From the NCBI GenBank assembly GCA_973895155.1, contig OZ316891.1, positions 22,692,001-22,756,000 on the forward strand: 64,000 nt of DNA, written 5' to 3'. Position 1 is the stretch's first letter. Each line of letters starts with the position of its first letter. Shown here piece after piece: positions 12,273-21,970 of the stretch. The notes under the pieces are model-generated. The model searched no databases. It was not told where the DNA came from and saw only the letters and a list, made by a program, of their open reading frames with translations. The translations under genes and the position numbers were made by a program. The DNA comes from Marsupella aquatica. Its lineage: Eukaryota; Marchantiophyta.

Positions 12273-15200
12273 ATGGTGGACGGGCTGTTGAAGCTAGAAT
12301 ATGCGAAGTCTGCAAGAGCGGCTTGTCCCCTTTGCGGCTCCACTATTGCTAAGGGCGATGTGCGGGTTGGTCGGCAAAAGATGGTTAACGGATGGCCACA
12401 GGTCAAATGGTACGTTGAGTCTGGTTTTTTTTTTCAGATTTTGAAGAGGGATCGGATGAGAGAGAGGGAAGATGTTTCCCAGAATTCCCTGTCTACGTTC
12501 GTCTGATGGTGCAATTTGCCATAAAGGCATTGTGTAGTGTTTCCGAAAGGGGCTTTTCCTCTGCTTCCATTACTGCGAATGAATATTGAGTTGACTTTTA
12601 AGGAGGGCTCGAATGAGATGTTAAGCCGTACAGTCCTGTCTGTGTTCATCTGATAATTCAAAGCACGATGAAGCATTGTCTCTTATTGTCGAGAGGCAGG
12701 TTTCTTCCGCTTACATGATTGACCATATTTGCAAAATTGACTTATATCGTCTCTATCTCTCTGTCAACTGAATTCTAACGTCATTTGGGAGATTCCAACT
12801 GATACTGCAATTTGCCATAAAGCGTTTCATGGTAATTTCCGACAGGGACTTATTTGGGAGGTTCCTGTGCCGACTTAGACCCTAGGGCTGAAACCTTGAA
12901 ATAGGTTGTCCCTATGATCTTTCTCTGACTGCACTGAATATGATATTTTCCACAAACCCAGAAACTCTGAGAAATTGTTTGTAGGTTCATGTAATATAGA
13001 AACTGATTTTACTTCTTTCAATGTAGGCATCATCCAAATTGTTTTGGTGAGCATCATCCCGAGGCCGATATGGCTCAGGCAGCTGGCTTCCTTTCGTTGA
13101 AGGTAGTAGCTTCTAACCTTCCACCTGCAGTTCAATTGGGTTGAAAGAGAATTTCTACCAAACCTCAAAATAATTAGATTTGGTACAGTGTCTAACTCCG
13201 CTGCGAAATGCCTGGGATTCAAACTTTGGCCTGATCAGATCTCTTAACCTGCCTTCCGCAACCGGATGCAGACCGCTGACCAGAAGGCTTTGAAAAGCGT
13301 CGGAGACAAATCTCGGAAGGACAGCGAGAATTACCCATCAACAATTCATACCATATCAAGAGGAGGGGTATGCTAGAATACCATTGGAGGATTATGAATT
13401 TTTTGTGTGAACTAAATTGAAATGCTGTTGAGGAACGACTTCGGTGTTCATGGTTGGTGCGCGACTTTGTTTTTTTAAATGGTCATGTGGGCTGATCTGT
13501 GCAGGTTGTGGTAAAAAGTTCGGCAGGGCTGACAGGTCTTGCTAGCTTTGATCCTTCAAAAATATTGAAATCATATAAAGTAATGCTTGACACCAATTTA
13601 AAATTTTCCGGATGATTGCTGTTCATTTGGCTTTTTCAAGGTAGTGGCACATTCGGTCGTTGCAACTCCTCAATTGATGTCACTGTTAGGGAAGCTTCAG
13701 GAAGTGTCATGTTTTGTGGCCATTGCACTTTGATGCAGGACATACCTTTACCTGAGGGCTGGACGTCGTTTTCGACGCTCATTTTCAAAGCGGTAAGCTG
13801 AGTCTAGTCTGGTTTTTATACCCAAAGCTGGCAATAGAATTTCTTTGCCAGGTGGCTTCAGGACTCCTATCTTTTCTTCACTCCTGCTTTTGCCCTGAGA
13901 AACGTTTTGGGTTTGTTGTCTCGATTGTAAGTCCTCCGGTTTAGGGGTCACTGATGTGCTTAGCAATTGAAATTTTCCCCCATTCGTAAGGTTTCTCATA
14001 GGCTTGTTACTAACCACCAATCCAGGGTGGGTGGATGGCCATACTCAGGCGGACAATGCGGAGCCTTCCGAGAAGATTGCAGCATTTGACTTCGATGGTA
14101 CTCTGGTTGACACCAGCGTTTTCAGGTTCACACTTCACTCTTTCCTCATCATTTGCGAGTACTGAATAAGTACACGCAAGTGGAAACATGTCGCTTGCAA
14201 ACATGAGAGTCTCAAAATTGCTTGAAGCATGACTTCTTTTGAGAAATTTGAGTTGGGTATTCGGACATTAGTGGTAAATGTTGCCTTCTGGGTTTTTTAT
14301 GTAAATACTTTGGATCCTGTGGCGAAAGGTGACTGGTTTCATTTCGTTAGCAATTTCGTTTCGGAGACATTATGCAACATCATTATGATGGGAATCCTCA
14401 ATCAAATTGGCGTCTAATTACCCAAGGCGTGGTTGGCATATCAGGCAAGGTGCCGATGCCTGGTCTTTGCTTCATGATTGCATCCCAACGAGACTTACAT
14501 CGTACTACAACCAAGGTTACAAACTGGTACGCACCTTTAAACCATTCACTTTGGGATGTTTTCGAAATTTCAAGATATGGTTTTTTCTGTAGGGATTGTT
14601 ACAAAAAAAGTGAATCAGTAGTAAATCTCCTCTAACGATTTTCATTTTGAGGATCATTTGTCCCTGCATAGGTAATTTTCACAAATGAGTCGAATATTGA
14701 TCGGTTTACCAAGGCACGTGCTAAAGCGATTGACAGCAAGCTAGGCCGTTTGAAGGGTTTCATGCAAGCTGTGACAGTACCGATGCAGGTGAGATCTTTT
14801 AGTGAGAACAGGCTTTCGATCCTCATGGAGACCCTCGTAGAAGTTAATATTTGGATTTTTTGGAATTGAATTCCGGGTCACAACAAGTTTATCGCTCGTT
14901 CAGCCGGTGTGCCAGTTGGCAGCCTGCTGAGCCTGCTCAAACTCTAATATGCTATATCATCTAAGCTTTTTCGAATTTTGATATACCTCTTGCCATTCTG
15001 AAAATGAGGTGACATTGCAGGTTTTCATCGCTTGCGGAAAATCAGGTTCCAATGATGTATTTCGGAAGCCTGCTACTGGCATGTGGTACTTCCTAGAAAA
15101 CTACCTAAACGCTGGAATGCCTATTGACAAGGAGAGGTAATTATACCTTTTTACGACTCTGTTCTCCTTTTTCCTTAGAGTTTCTAAAGGTTTATTAAGT

Positions 15201-15665
15201 CCATTTTTATCCGAGCATGCGCATTAATTCTAGTATGACATTCAGACCTTTGATTGTCCTCATGTACAGGTCATTTTATGTTGGAGACGCTGCCGGGAGA
15301 AGGAACGACCATAGTGATGCAGATATTGCATTTGCTAAGGTAAGAAAAGGCCAAGATACCTTTGGCATGGTTTGAAAGCATGTCAACGCTGTGAGAAGGT
15401 GTTTGGGTTTCAATAACCTGATCCATGACAACGATCTATCCTGGCTGTGATGTAGGTGTTGGGATTGAAATTCCTACTTCCAGAGGACGTATTTATGCCA
15501 GAGTCAGATGCCAGCGGAGGAGACACAGCTCGAAGAGACCGGGGAAAAGACAAAGGCAAAGGCAAAGAGAGCAGTGGTTCCCCAAGTGATCGTCCCACTG
15601 ATGTCGGTCCAGGATCCAATCTCTGTCCAGAAACCCTCAATCATAGCCCTCCTGGAACCCCTTAA
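12273..15665 (+). CDS. ZDP: Polynucleotide 3'-phosphatase with one PARP-type zinc finger (ZDP-like)
   Basis: A DNA-repair enzyme that removes 3'-phosphates from DNA breaks; in plants ZDP acts in base-excision repair and active demethylation. Eleven exons fit in phase: 12273-12409, 13027-13102, 13272-13367, 13505-13579, 13739-13792, 14049-14125, 14445-14526, 14672-14788, 15021-15136, 15270-15339 and 15456-15665. They give about 369 aa. Exons 1-2 encode a PARP-like finger (CPLC then HHPNC). Exons 6-11 encode the HAD-type PNK3P domain: the nucleophile motif DFDGTLVDT, then VIFTNESNIDRF, the Lys-containing RKPATGMW, and the acidic motif GDAAGRRNDHSDADIAFA. The C-terminus is a short Lys/Gly/Ser-rich tail. 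Arabidopsis ZDP has three fingers; one is seen here. The start may lie further upstream, because an open frame extends to 12117. The fifth exon is the least certain. Confidence 0.85.
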
Positions 15666-16755
15666 AAGGGATTAAGCTTTTCTTTTTCCGTTTTCTAACC
15701 TTCCTGTGAACAAGTGCACTTTTGAACGACCGGCCAAAACCTCGGGCTTGGGCAAGAGATTTGAACGCAGGACACGGGATTTCAGTATTTTCAGCTGACT
15801 TCAATGTTTTTACTCCAAAAGTTTACCCCGATGTGGGCAGTCTTAGATTCCCCATTGAAGAGATGTTTATCGATGTAGATCGTTATCATTAAGTGCACTT
15901 CACAATACTAGATTGAGTATGTATCTCACTTCGAGAAGTTTTCGAATGAAAAAGAGCAACTTTGGATGTTACTTTACGTACACGTCCAGGTGCGCACCAA
16001 TTTTCTCGATTAATGCAATCATTTGGGCAAATTTCATTTATTGGTAATGGGAAAGCCAATGCAAATTGCATTCATGAGTATTGAAATTTCTACTGCAAAC
16101 TGCAGTAACCTATCGTGTGCACTACTCAGTGTACAAATGCTGGGTGAACTTGGCAGTTTCACTTGCCGAGCTTTGCCAACGGCAATCCATGAAACTATTG
16201 TCAGAAATAGCAACCAACAAGAACACTGTTTCTCACACCGCATGAAGCCCACTACATAGAAAGGAAAATAGCAGCTAACAAGGACACTGATTCTCACATC
16301 CGGTGGAGCCCACAACAAAGAGAAGGCCAACAAGCAACTACCAAGAACACTCATTCTTATACCCACCGAGCACACACCAATGAAAAGAGTGGGTTAAAGT
16401 CAAAGCGGGAAAGGTACGTAAGCATTTCCCCTTCTAATCACATATTGGTCTTTCCTTGGAAATCACACATTGGTGTTTATGGTCTGCATTAAGATTCTCT
16501 CAGATTCTCATTAATTTAAAAAAATTATGAATGACGAATGTGGTATTCGATTCTGTAACAACTAATCTAGATTCTACACTTTCTAAAATTCTACTTTATA
16601 CAGACACGCAGGATGAGGTTCCCGTGGATCAATTGTCAATGTTGGCAGCATTTGACCCTAGTCCTAATCCGAAAATTTTGGGATCCGAAGTTTGTTAGGT
16701 GTGTATACAATGCGCATACACCTGCCGTATCACTCGGATGAATGTGACACCCATA
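15666..16755. other. Intergenic region between convergent ZDP and PITP genes
   Basis: Holds 3' flanks of both genes and a short tandem repeat (listed separately). No further gene is recognised. Confidence 0.5.
16207..16385. repeat. ~60-bp degenerate tandem repeat, three copies
   Basis: Three consecutive variants of a unit beginning agcaac(c/t)a(a/c)caagaacact and containing cactgattctcacac and gagcccac. Non-coding. Confidence 0.65.
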
Positions 16756-17826
16756 TTATGTGATTGTGATTGTCGATAACGTATGATTTGAGAACGAAGT
16801 TCTGTGATCAGAGCACAGGGATCCATGGCGGCCGCTACTATTTCTCTTTTCCAAGACTTTGGCAGCGGCGAAATTGGGATTGGGACTAACAGCAGCACTG
16901 CCAGATCTGCCCCATGAAACGCTCAACTTCGAGGCTGAAGCAAGACTCTCTTCACTATCTGAATTATCAACTTTGTTGCGCTGAGAGTTCTCATCACTCC
17001 TGTCTACCACAAACTCCAGTCCTGTGTTTGGATCAATTATGGGCGGCTGCTTCACAACAGCTTTGAGGCTCTGACGCTCTTGAATTTCCCGAGCAGAAAT
17101 ATCCTCGAAACTGAGATCAAACCACTCGTCAATGTAGCCGAAAGCGTTGCGATGCGTGAGGAGCACAATCTGCCGAATGCCATTCAGCATGAGCTTTTCT
17201 GCACGATTCTGCACACCCCAATAGTTGGCCTCCACTTTCACCAGCTTGTAAGCGCACATCAGAGGAACACCGGTAGAACTAGAATTCTTCTTCGTCTGCC
17301 ATCCACTCCTAAGTGGGCCTCGCCCACTCTTCTTGGAGCTGACCAGGAGAGGATCCAGCTTCGCCTGGTAGTCTCTCTTCTGACCCTTCTCAAGAGCAAT
17401 GTCGAGCATATCCACTTTCCGGATTGCCAAGTCAGACTCACTCAATCCATGCACATTCTCTGAGGACCCATCATCATCCACATGCAAAGTGGTCATCTCA
17501 ATTTTCAACTTGTGGAAGAAAGGCACTGTGAGCACAGAGCGGCAGTAGGGGTACGTAATCCATGACTTCTCGTTGATGACAAGTGCATTTGCTGGGACCA
17601 GCTTCGTCACCCAGTCCGGCAGGCGATCCCCCAACCGATACAGGTTGTAAGTGAACACCCCTTCTCCCCACACGTCATCCACGTACGGGGCACTGGAAAG
17701 CAGCTGCCCTCCCTGGCCTTCAGTAGTGTTGGACTCGTTGGTCTTCCAATTCGCGTAGCGCTGTCCTCTCCTAAACTCCTCCACTGTCATGGGCAGCGGC
17801 ACCCGCATCTCTGTGATGTGCACCAT
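16756..17826 (-). CDS. Phosphatidylinositol transfer protein, START/Bet v 1-like class, intron-less
   Basis: A single 356-codon open frame starts at ATG 17826 (MVHITEMRVPLPMTVEEF). Residues 1 to about 265 match the animal PITP alpha/beta family throughout. Diagnostic stretches are the N-terminal EFRRGQRYA, EKSWITYPYCRSVLT (about residues 88-102), GRGPLRSGW (about 170), PLMCAYKLVKVEANYWGVQNR (about 190-210) and WFDLSFEDI (about 240). The family forms a lipid-enclosing pocket and moves phosphatidylinositol and phosphatidylcholine between membranes. The last ~90 residues are a Ser/Asn-rich extension of low complexity, absent from the ~270-aa animal proteins. There is no signal peptide or membrane segment. 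Flowering plants mainly use Sec14-type transfer proteins; my recollection that this class is rare or absent there needs checking. Lack of introns could reflect an old retrocopy. It is convergent with the ZDP gene. Confidence 0.88.
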   Translation of the reverse strand: MVHITEMRVPLPMTVEEFRRGQRYANWKTNESNTTEGQGGQLLSSAPYVDDVWGEGVFTYNLYRLGDRLPDWVTKLVPANALVINEKSWITYPYCRSVLTVPFFHKLKIEMTTLHVDDDGSSENVHGLSESDLAIRKVDMLDIALEKGQKRDYQAKLDPLLVSSKKSGRGPLRSGWQTKKNSSSTGVPLMCAYKLVKVEANYWGVQNRAEKLMLNGIRQIVLLTHRNAFGYIDEWFDLSFEDISAREIQERQSLKAVVKQPPIIDPNTGLEFVVDRSDENSQRNKVDNSDSEESLASASKLSVSWGRSGSAAVSPNPNFAAAKVLEKRNSSGRHGSLCSDHRTSFSNHTLSTITIT

Positions 17827-17829
17827 TTT

Positions 17830-18500
17830 CTAACTTCGTCGGTTTCGATTCTTCTTTCGCTGGCCAATCAATTTCAATCGACGTTTTAGTGATGGAACAC
17901 AACCTCTTCCGTATTCTACTCTATGAAGGAATGCAACCTCTTCAGTATACGAGCTCTGAATGAACACCAAATGTTTGATCAATTTCGATCGACGCAGTGA
18001 AGAAACACAATTCAACCCCTTGAGTATTCTACTCTATGAAGTCCGAACACAACCTCTTTAATGTATATCCTCTGAAGGAACGCTAACTCATTTATGTTGT
18101 ATGGTCGGAGCTCCACGTCTTTAAGTAGTGTCTGCAAAGGCAGTCAAGTGGTTACCTTCTCCTCAAAAAAGTATCACCTACCTTGAATTTCGACGAATTC
18201 ACCATCGAGACCTACCTCCAAGAATTTCAGTTATTAGTGCGGGGAAGATCAATTCCCGTCCACAGCTTCTTCGATCACGCGTTCTTCGTTCCGAAGCTCA
18301 ATTTCCAGGAGCCATCCACGCCGCCCTCCGAACAGGACCAATGATGCAATTTATGACGTCGGAGGGAACGGAAGACGACTTCTAATCTAACTTAACAGGT
18401 CCATTTAGAGTACGTCGGCTGGTGATTCGTTTCCTGTCCGATCCTTCATGCACGCGGACTCGAGGTCTTTGTCCTGCCTGTGTCCCTTCCCGGAGCTTCT
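17830..18500. promoter_or_regulatory. Upstream region of the PITP gene with degenerate repeats
   Basis: The ~250 bases upstream of the PITP start contain three degenerate direct repeats around aacacaacctctt...tattctactctatgaag (about 17895-18085). I could not identify a specific promoter element. Open frames near 18128-18834 have no recognisable domains. Confidence 0.3.
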
Positions 18501-18563
18501 GGCTAAATGTCAATGGCGCTTTTCGATCCTCCAAAGGAAATTGACGAGCGGGGTGATGAATAT

Positions 18564-18712
18564 CTGAATCTGATGTCGAGAAGGGAATTGATGACAGTCG
18601 CAGCACACAGGAAGCGACGTAGGACTTTCCAGTGACTTGCTGAATCTGATGTCGAGAAGGGAATAATCGATTATAGTAGGTGAAACCCGCAGCACACAGG
18701 AAGCGACGGACT
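18564..18712. repeat. Imperfect ~76-88-bp direct duplication
   Basis: The phrases ctgaatctgatgtcgagaag (18564 and 18640) and gcagcacacaggaagcgacg (about 18600 and 18689) occur twice in the same order, indicating a tandem duplication with small indels. Confidence 0.7.
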
Positions 18713-18917
18713 TTTTCCGGGGACATGATGAATGTACCTTCACAATGTGGGGTTCCGCTCTCGCACAAAAATGACAGCAGAAAAATCTGTGAGGAACATC
18801 TGGTACGTAAAGGCCTGCTGCAAGGGAAACCCATAAATTTAGGAACAAGTATTTTACAACTCGTGACTTTTACCTATTTTTTAATTTTTTTTGTCTTCAA
18901 TCCAAATGGGGACGAAC

Positions 18918-19240
18918 ACTTTGTAGTCCCTCCCCACCCCAATAGTGACACTTTGTTTCCCCCAACAGTGACACTTTGTTTCCCCCAACAGTGACACTTT
19001 GTTTGTAGGGAACTCATTTCAGGGTGAGCCCGCCCTTGTCCCCACACCCCAATAGTGACACTTTCTTTGTAGGGCCTCCACTACTTCCACCAGGAGGGAG
19101 AGAGCATGAAAGCAGGGCCACAAAGTGTACAGGAACCGCACCAGGAGGGAGAGCATATAAAGCAGGGCCACAAAGTGTACATCTGACAGGGACCCACACT
19201 AGGAGGGAGAGAGGATTAAAGCAGGGTAATTGTAACATGC
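18918..19240. repeat. Short tandem repeats (cagtgacactttgtttccccc; agcagggccacaaagtgtac)
   Basis: Two to three direct copies of a ~24-bp unit (caacagtgacactttgtttc) are followed by three ~60-bp units around gggagagaggattaaagcagggccacaaagtg. Further copies of the second unit recur at 19515-19600. Confidence 0.7.
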
Positions 19241-19599
19241 GAGCAAACAGTAAAAAATTTCCTCACACGAGCAAAAGAAATTCTTGCATGACCCCTATTT
19301 TTGTACATCCAACTGCCTAGTTATCAACTACCTGGTTGATAACAGCCCTTTTGGGGACTCCCTTTTTTGCTAGTGAGCTCGCTAGCCATCTGGAGTCTTT
19401 AAAAAAACACAAAATATATAAATGGCACCAAAAAGCAAATGAAATTTGAAACCATCACTAATAACATTTCCTTGCTATCAAAATCTCCTGTTTGGTCGCA
19501 ACATAGAATACCTCATTAAAGCAGGGCCACAAAGTGTACATATATCCGACAAGGATCCGCACCAGGAAGGAGAGAGGATTAAAGCAGGGCCACAAACTG

Positions 19600-19745
19600 T
19601 GCAACCAGGGGCCAAGTAGATAATAGAATTCCCATTCACTACCCACAAAACACATCCCGCCCACACTCATGTGTGCGGTGGGGGCATTGAACTTGGGACC
19701 TTGCAGTTCCAGCCTCATCCCCTAGCCAACTGACCTAAGCCAGTT
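19600..19745 (-). mobile_element. tRNA-derived SINE-like segment
   Basis: Read on the minus strand from 19745, the sequence looks like a tRNA-related head: an A-box-like stretch (ggcttaggtcagttggctag) and, about 35 bp later, a B-box-like stretch (aagttcaatgccc). Pol III promoter boxes of this kind head plant SINEs. The tail and target duplication are not clear. Confidence 0.4.
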
Positions 19746-20124
19746 GGTTTCTTTACCTATCTTCTAGGTGACTTTACTCTCATGCTTTTCCTTAGTGCGG
19801 AAGGGGTTGGTTTTTGGGGCATATCTACATTCACCACAAGTAGTCTTGGTAATACTATTTTTTTAGGGCCTACTTTTCTATTAACATTACTAATTTTAAT
19901 TTATGAACTGACACTAATATAGTACACATTAAACATTATTGAATGTATTTAAACAAGAAGGCCATCAATAAACCAATAAGAAGCCTTTTCTTTGTTCTTC
20001 CTTGATTGAGTATTTTGTTTGAGACACCATTTCCACCTGTTGAGGGCCTTTTGTATTTTAGCAATTTGAATTTTACCATTTAATTTGTTCTACTTTGCCG
20101 GCTTGAGTTCTACAACTTCTTATC

Positions 20125-20398
20125 TTAGGGGCCTCAATATAAGGGGTGTCCCATACCACACGCAAAGTTTTGGGGAAATGAACACCTAAAACTTAGGTGA
20201 ATAAAGTTTTTTTGAGTAATTGTTTTATCCCTAACTTAATGGAATATTTTTGGAATATTCTCAAGTTTGGTTTTAAAACACCCGAATCATGTTTGTCACC
20301 AAAAATTGAAAAGTCTTTCACTAAACCCAATAAAAAAACCCTATACTTATTTGCGCATGATGGGTTGGAAGAAAAGAAGTGAGGACCCCGGGCTTCTT
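20125..20398 (+). repeat. Dispersed ~280-bp repeat, copy 2
   Basis: Inverted relative to 7305-7596, with many shared blocks in order. Two copies ~12.7 kb apart in opposite orientation. Confidence 0.75.
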
Positions 20399-21115
20399 AC
20401 AGAGAGTGAGTTTCTTGAGCTCCTCTTTGCTTCACCTGCTAGTTCATCCTATTAATAGGATAATGGTTAGGGTTTCTAGCCTATAACCCTGTGATCAGAA
20501 AATAGCAACCCTGATTTAATTGTCGCTCCCTCATGGTGCAGGTCCCTGTCGGATCCGTGGGGGCTCACCCTGAAATGGGTTCCCTAGAATGAATGTTGTC
20601 ACTATTGGGGTGGGGAGAGACTATTAAGTGTTCTTCCTCATTTCCATACAAGACCAAAAAGGACTTGTAGACTTTTACAAACCACAGTAGTCCCGTAAGT
20701 TTATATTTATAAATGACTTGAAGATTTAATTTGTTGTTTGTTGTTGTCCCTCATTGCTAGAAACATCTTACTACTATACATAGAATCAAATTACAGAGAG
20801 GGTGCCATGATGTCACCTTCCAAAAGTTAAGTAAGGCAATATATAGTGAGGAAGTCTCAAGGCTCGGAGTTTAGTTGGGAGTTTAATGGACCTTAACTCT
20901 GAAGTTATGGGTTAGATACATTCAAAGTTACGGACAAAAAGTTACGAATAACCAAATTCAGAGTCCATAACATTTGTCATATGCCATGACCATTAGTCAT
21001 GAAAGAGGCTAGTGAAAAAAAACCTTTAGCAAAATCTTGTGAGAAAGTTATGACCATTCCTTTATAGCCAAAAGCCATAGTCCGTAACTTCGAAGCTTTG
21101 AGATGCCCCAGTCTT

Positions 21116-21450
21116 CACTAGAAGAATCCGAGGTGAACTGAGACCGCAATATATGACTCATTTTGGCTCATGTGACTTCATTGTGACTCAACGTGACTTG
21201 ACCCACGCTGTGACCCTTGGAGTTGCAAAAGTTGAGACCAAAAAATGGAAGTCACTATTGATACTGGGCTTTGCAACTTGCTTGATACCCATTTGTGACT
21301 GATCTGTGACTTTATTGTGGAGTCTAGCCTTGTTTCGACGTGACTGCAATATGACTTCAGCGAGTCACATCGTAAGTCACATACATGACTTACCCGCATT
21401 CAACAACGACTAGCGTGTGACTATTTAGTGTCACAGGAGAGACCAATGGA
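21116..21450. repeat. Left terminus and subterminal GTGACT repeats of element A
   Basis: The terminal CACTAGAAGAA is followed by about ten GTGACT/TGACTC or inverted AGTCAC words within 300 bp. In En/Spm such subterminal motifs are bound by the element's regulatory protein; by analogy they may be bound by the second protein of this element. Confidence 0.75.
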
Positions 21451-21970
21451 GACCCTGGCCCGCGTCACACAACAGAACCATTTGGGACTCTATATACTCA
21501 TGTTTATAACTAATAAGGTTCACATGCAAGTTATAACCATGACTAATGAACACAGAGGGACAGTTCATAAGAAGAGAGAGCACTCGACATTACAATACAT
21601 AGAAACCTGATGTTCTAACTTTAGAAATATAACACATTGAATACAAGAAATGAACATAGCATGAATGACATCCACATGAAACAAAGCATCATATAAGCAG
21701 ATCCTACATAAAACATTCATAAGAATTAAACACAATCACAATCTTGCTAAAAAATGAAGATCATTTGAATTCCAATGGAATAGTTTACAATGTGATCAAT
21801 GTAATTTAGACAAAACAGGAACTCATAATTGATGACTGTAGGATGAGATAACTGAAAGCACATGCATGATACTATGAATCTCCAAGAGGACATGATTCTT
21901 GTACTGCTTCTTGACATCTAAAATCTACATAACATGACTCACACTACAAACAAATAATGGCATGACATTG

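Larger units (their letters stand above)
18875..20725. mobile_element. Element with long inverted terminal arms (MULE-like or foldback)
   Basis: The left arm (about 18875-19040) and right arm (about 20560-20725) are inverted copies. Shared landmarks include gaacactt..tagtc, ctctccccaccccaatagtgaca and aactcatttcagggtgagcc (as aacccatttcagggtgagcc on the other arm). Between them lie internal tandem repeats, a SINE-like piece and the dispersed repeat at 20125. No transposase is seen, so it would be non-autonomous. Exact ends and target duplication could not be fixed. Confidence 0.5.

Noticed and set aside
13641-13738. Cys-containing plus-strand frame (FGRCNSS ... CGHC) as an extra ZDP zinc-finger exon
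   Set aside because: Its acceptor would need phase 1 after an exon that ends in phase 0. The shorter exon 13739-13792 fits exactly.
18128-18834. Opposed ~85- and ~150-codon frames upstream of the PITP gene
   Set aside because: No domain, overlapping a direct duplication, and no supporting splice or start context.
21942-21960. CACTACAAACAAAT as left end of element A
   Set aside because: It lies only ~30 bp from the stop of the second gene and lacks a matching right end. The 21116 terminus has matching repeats and target duplication.
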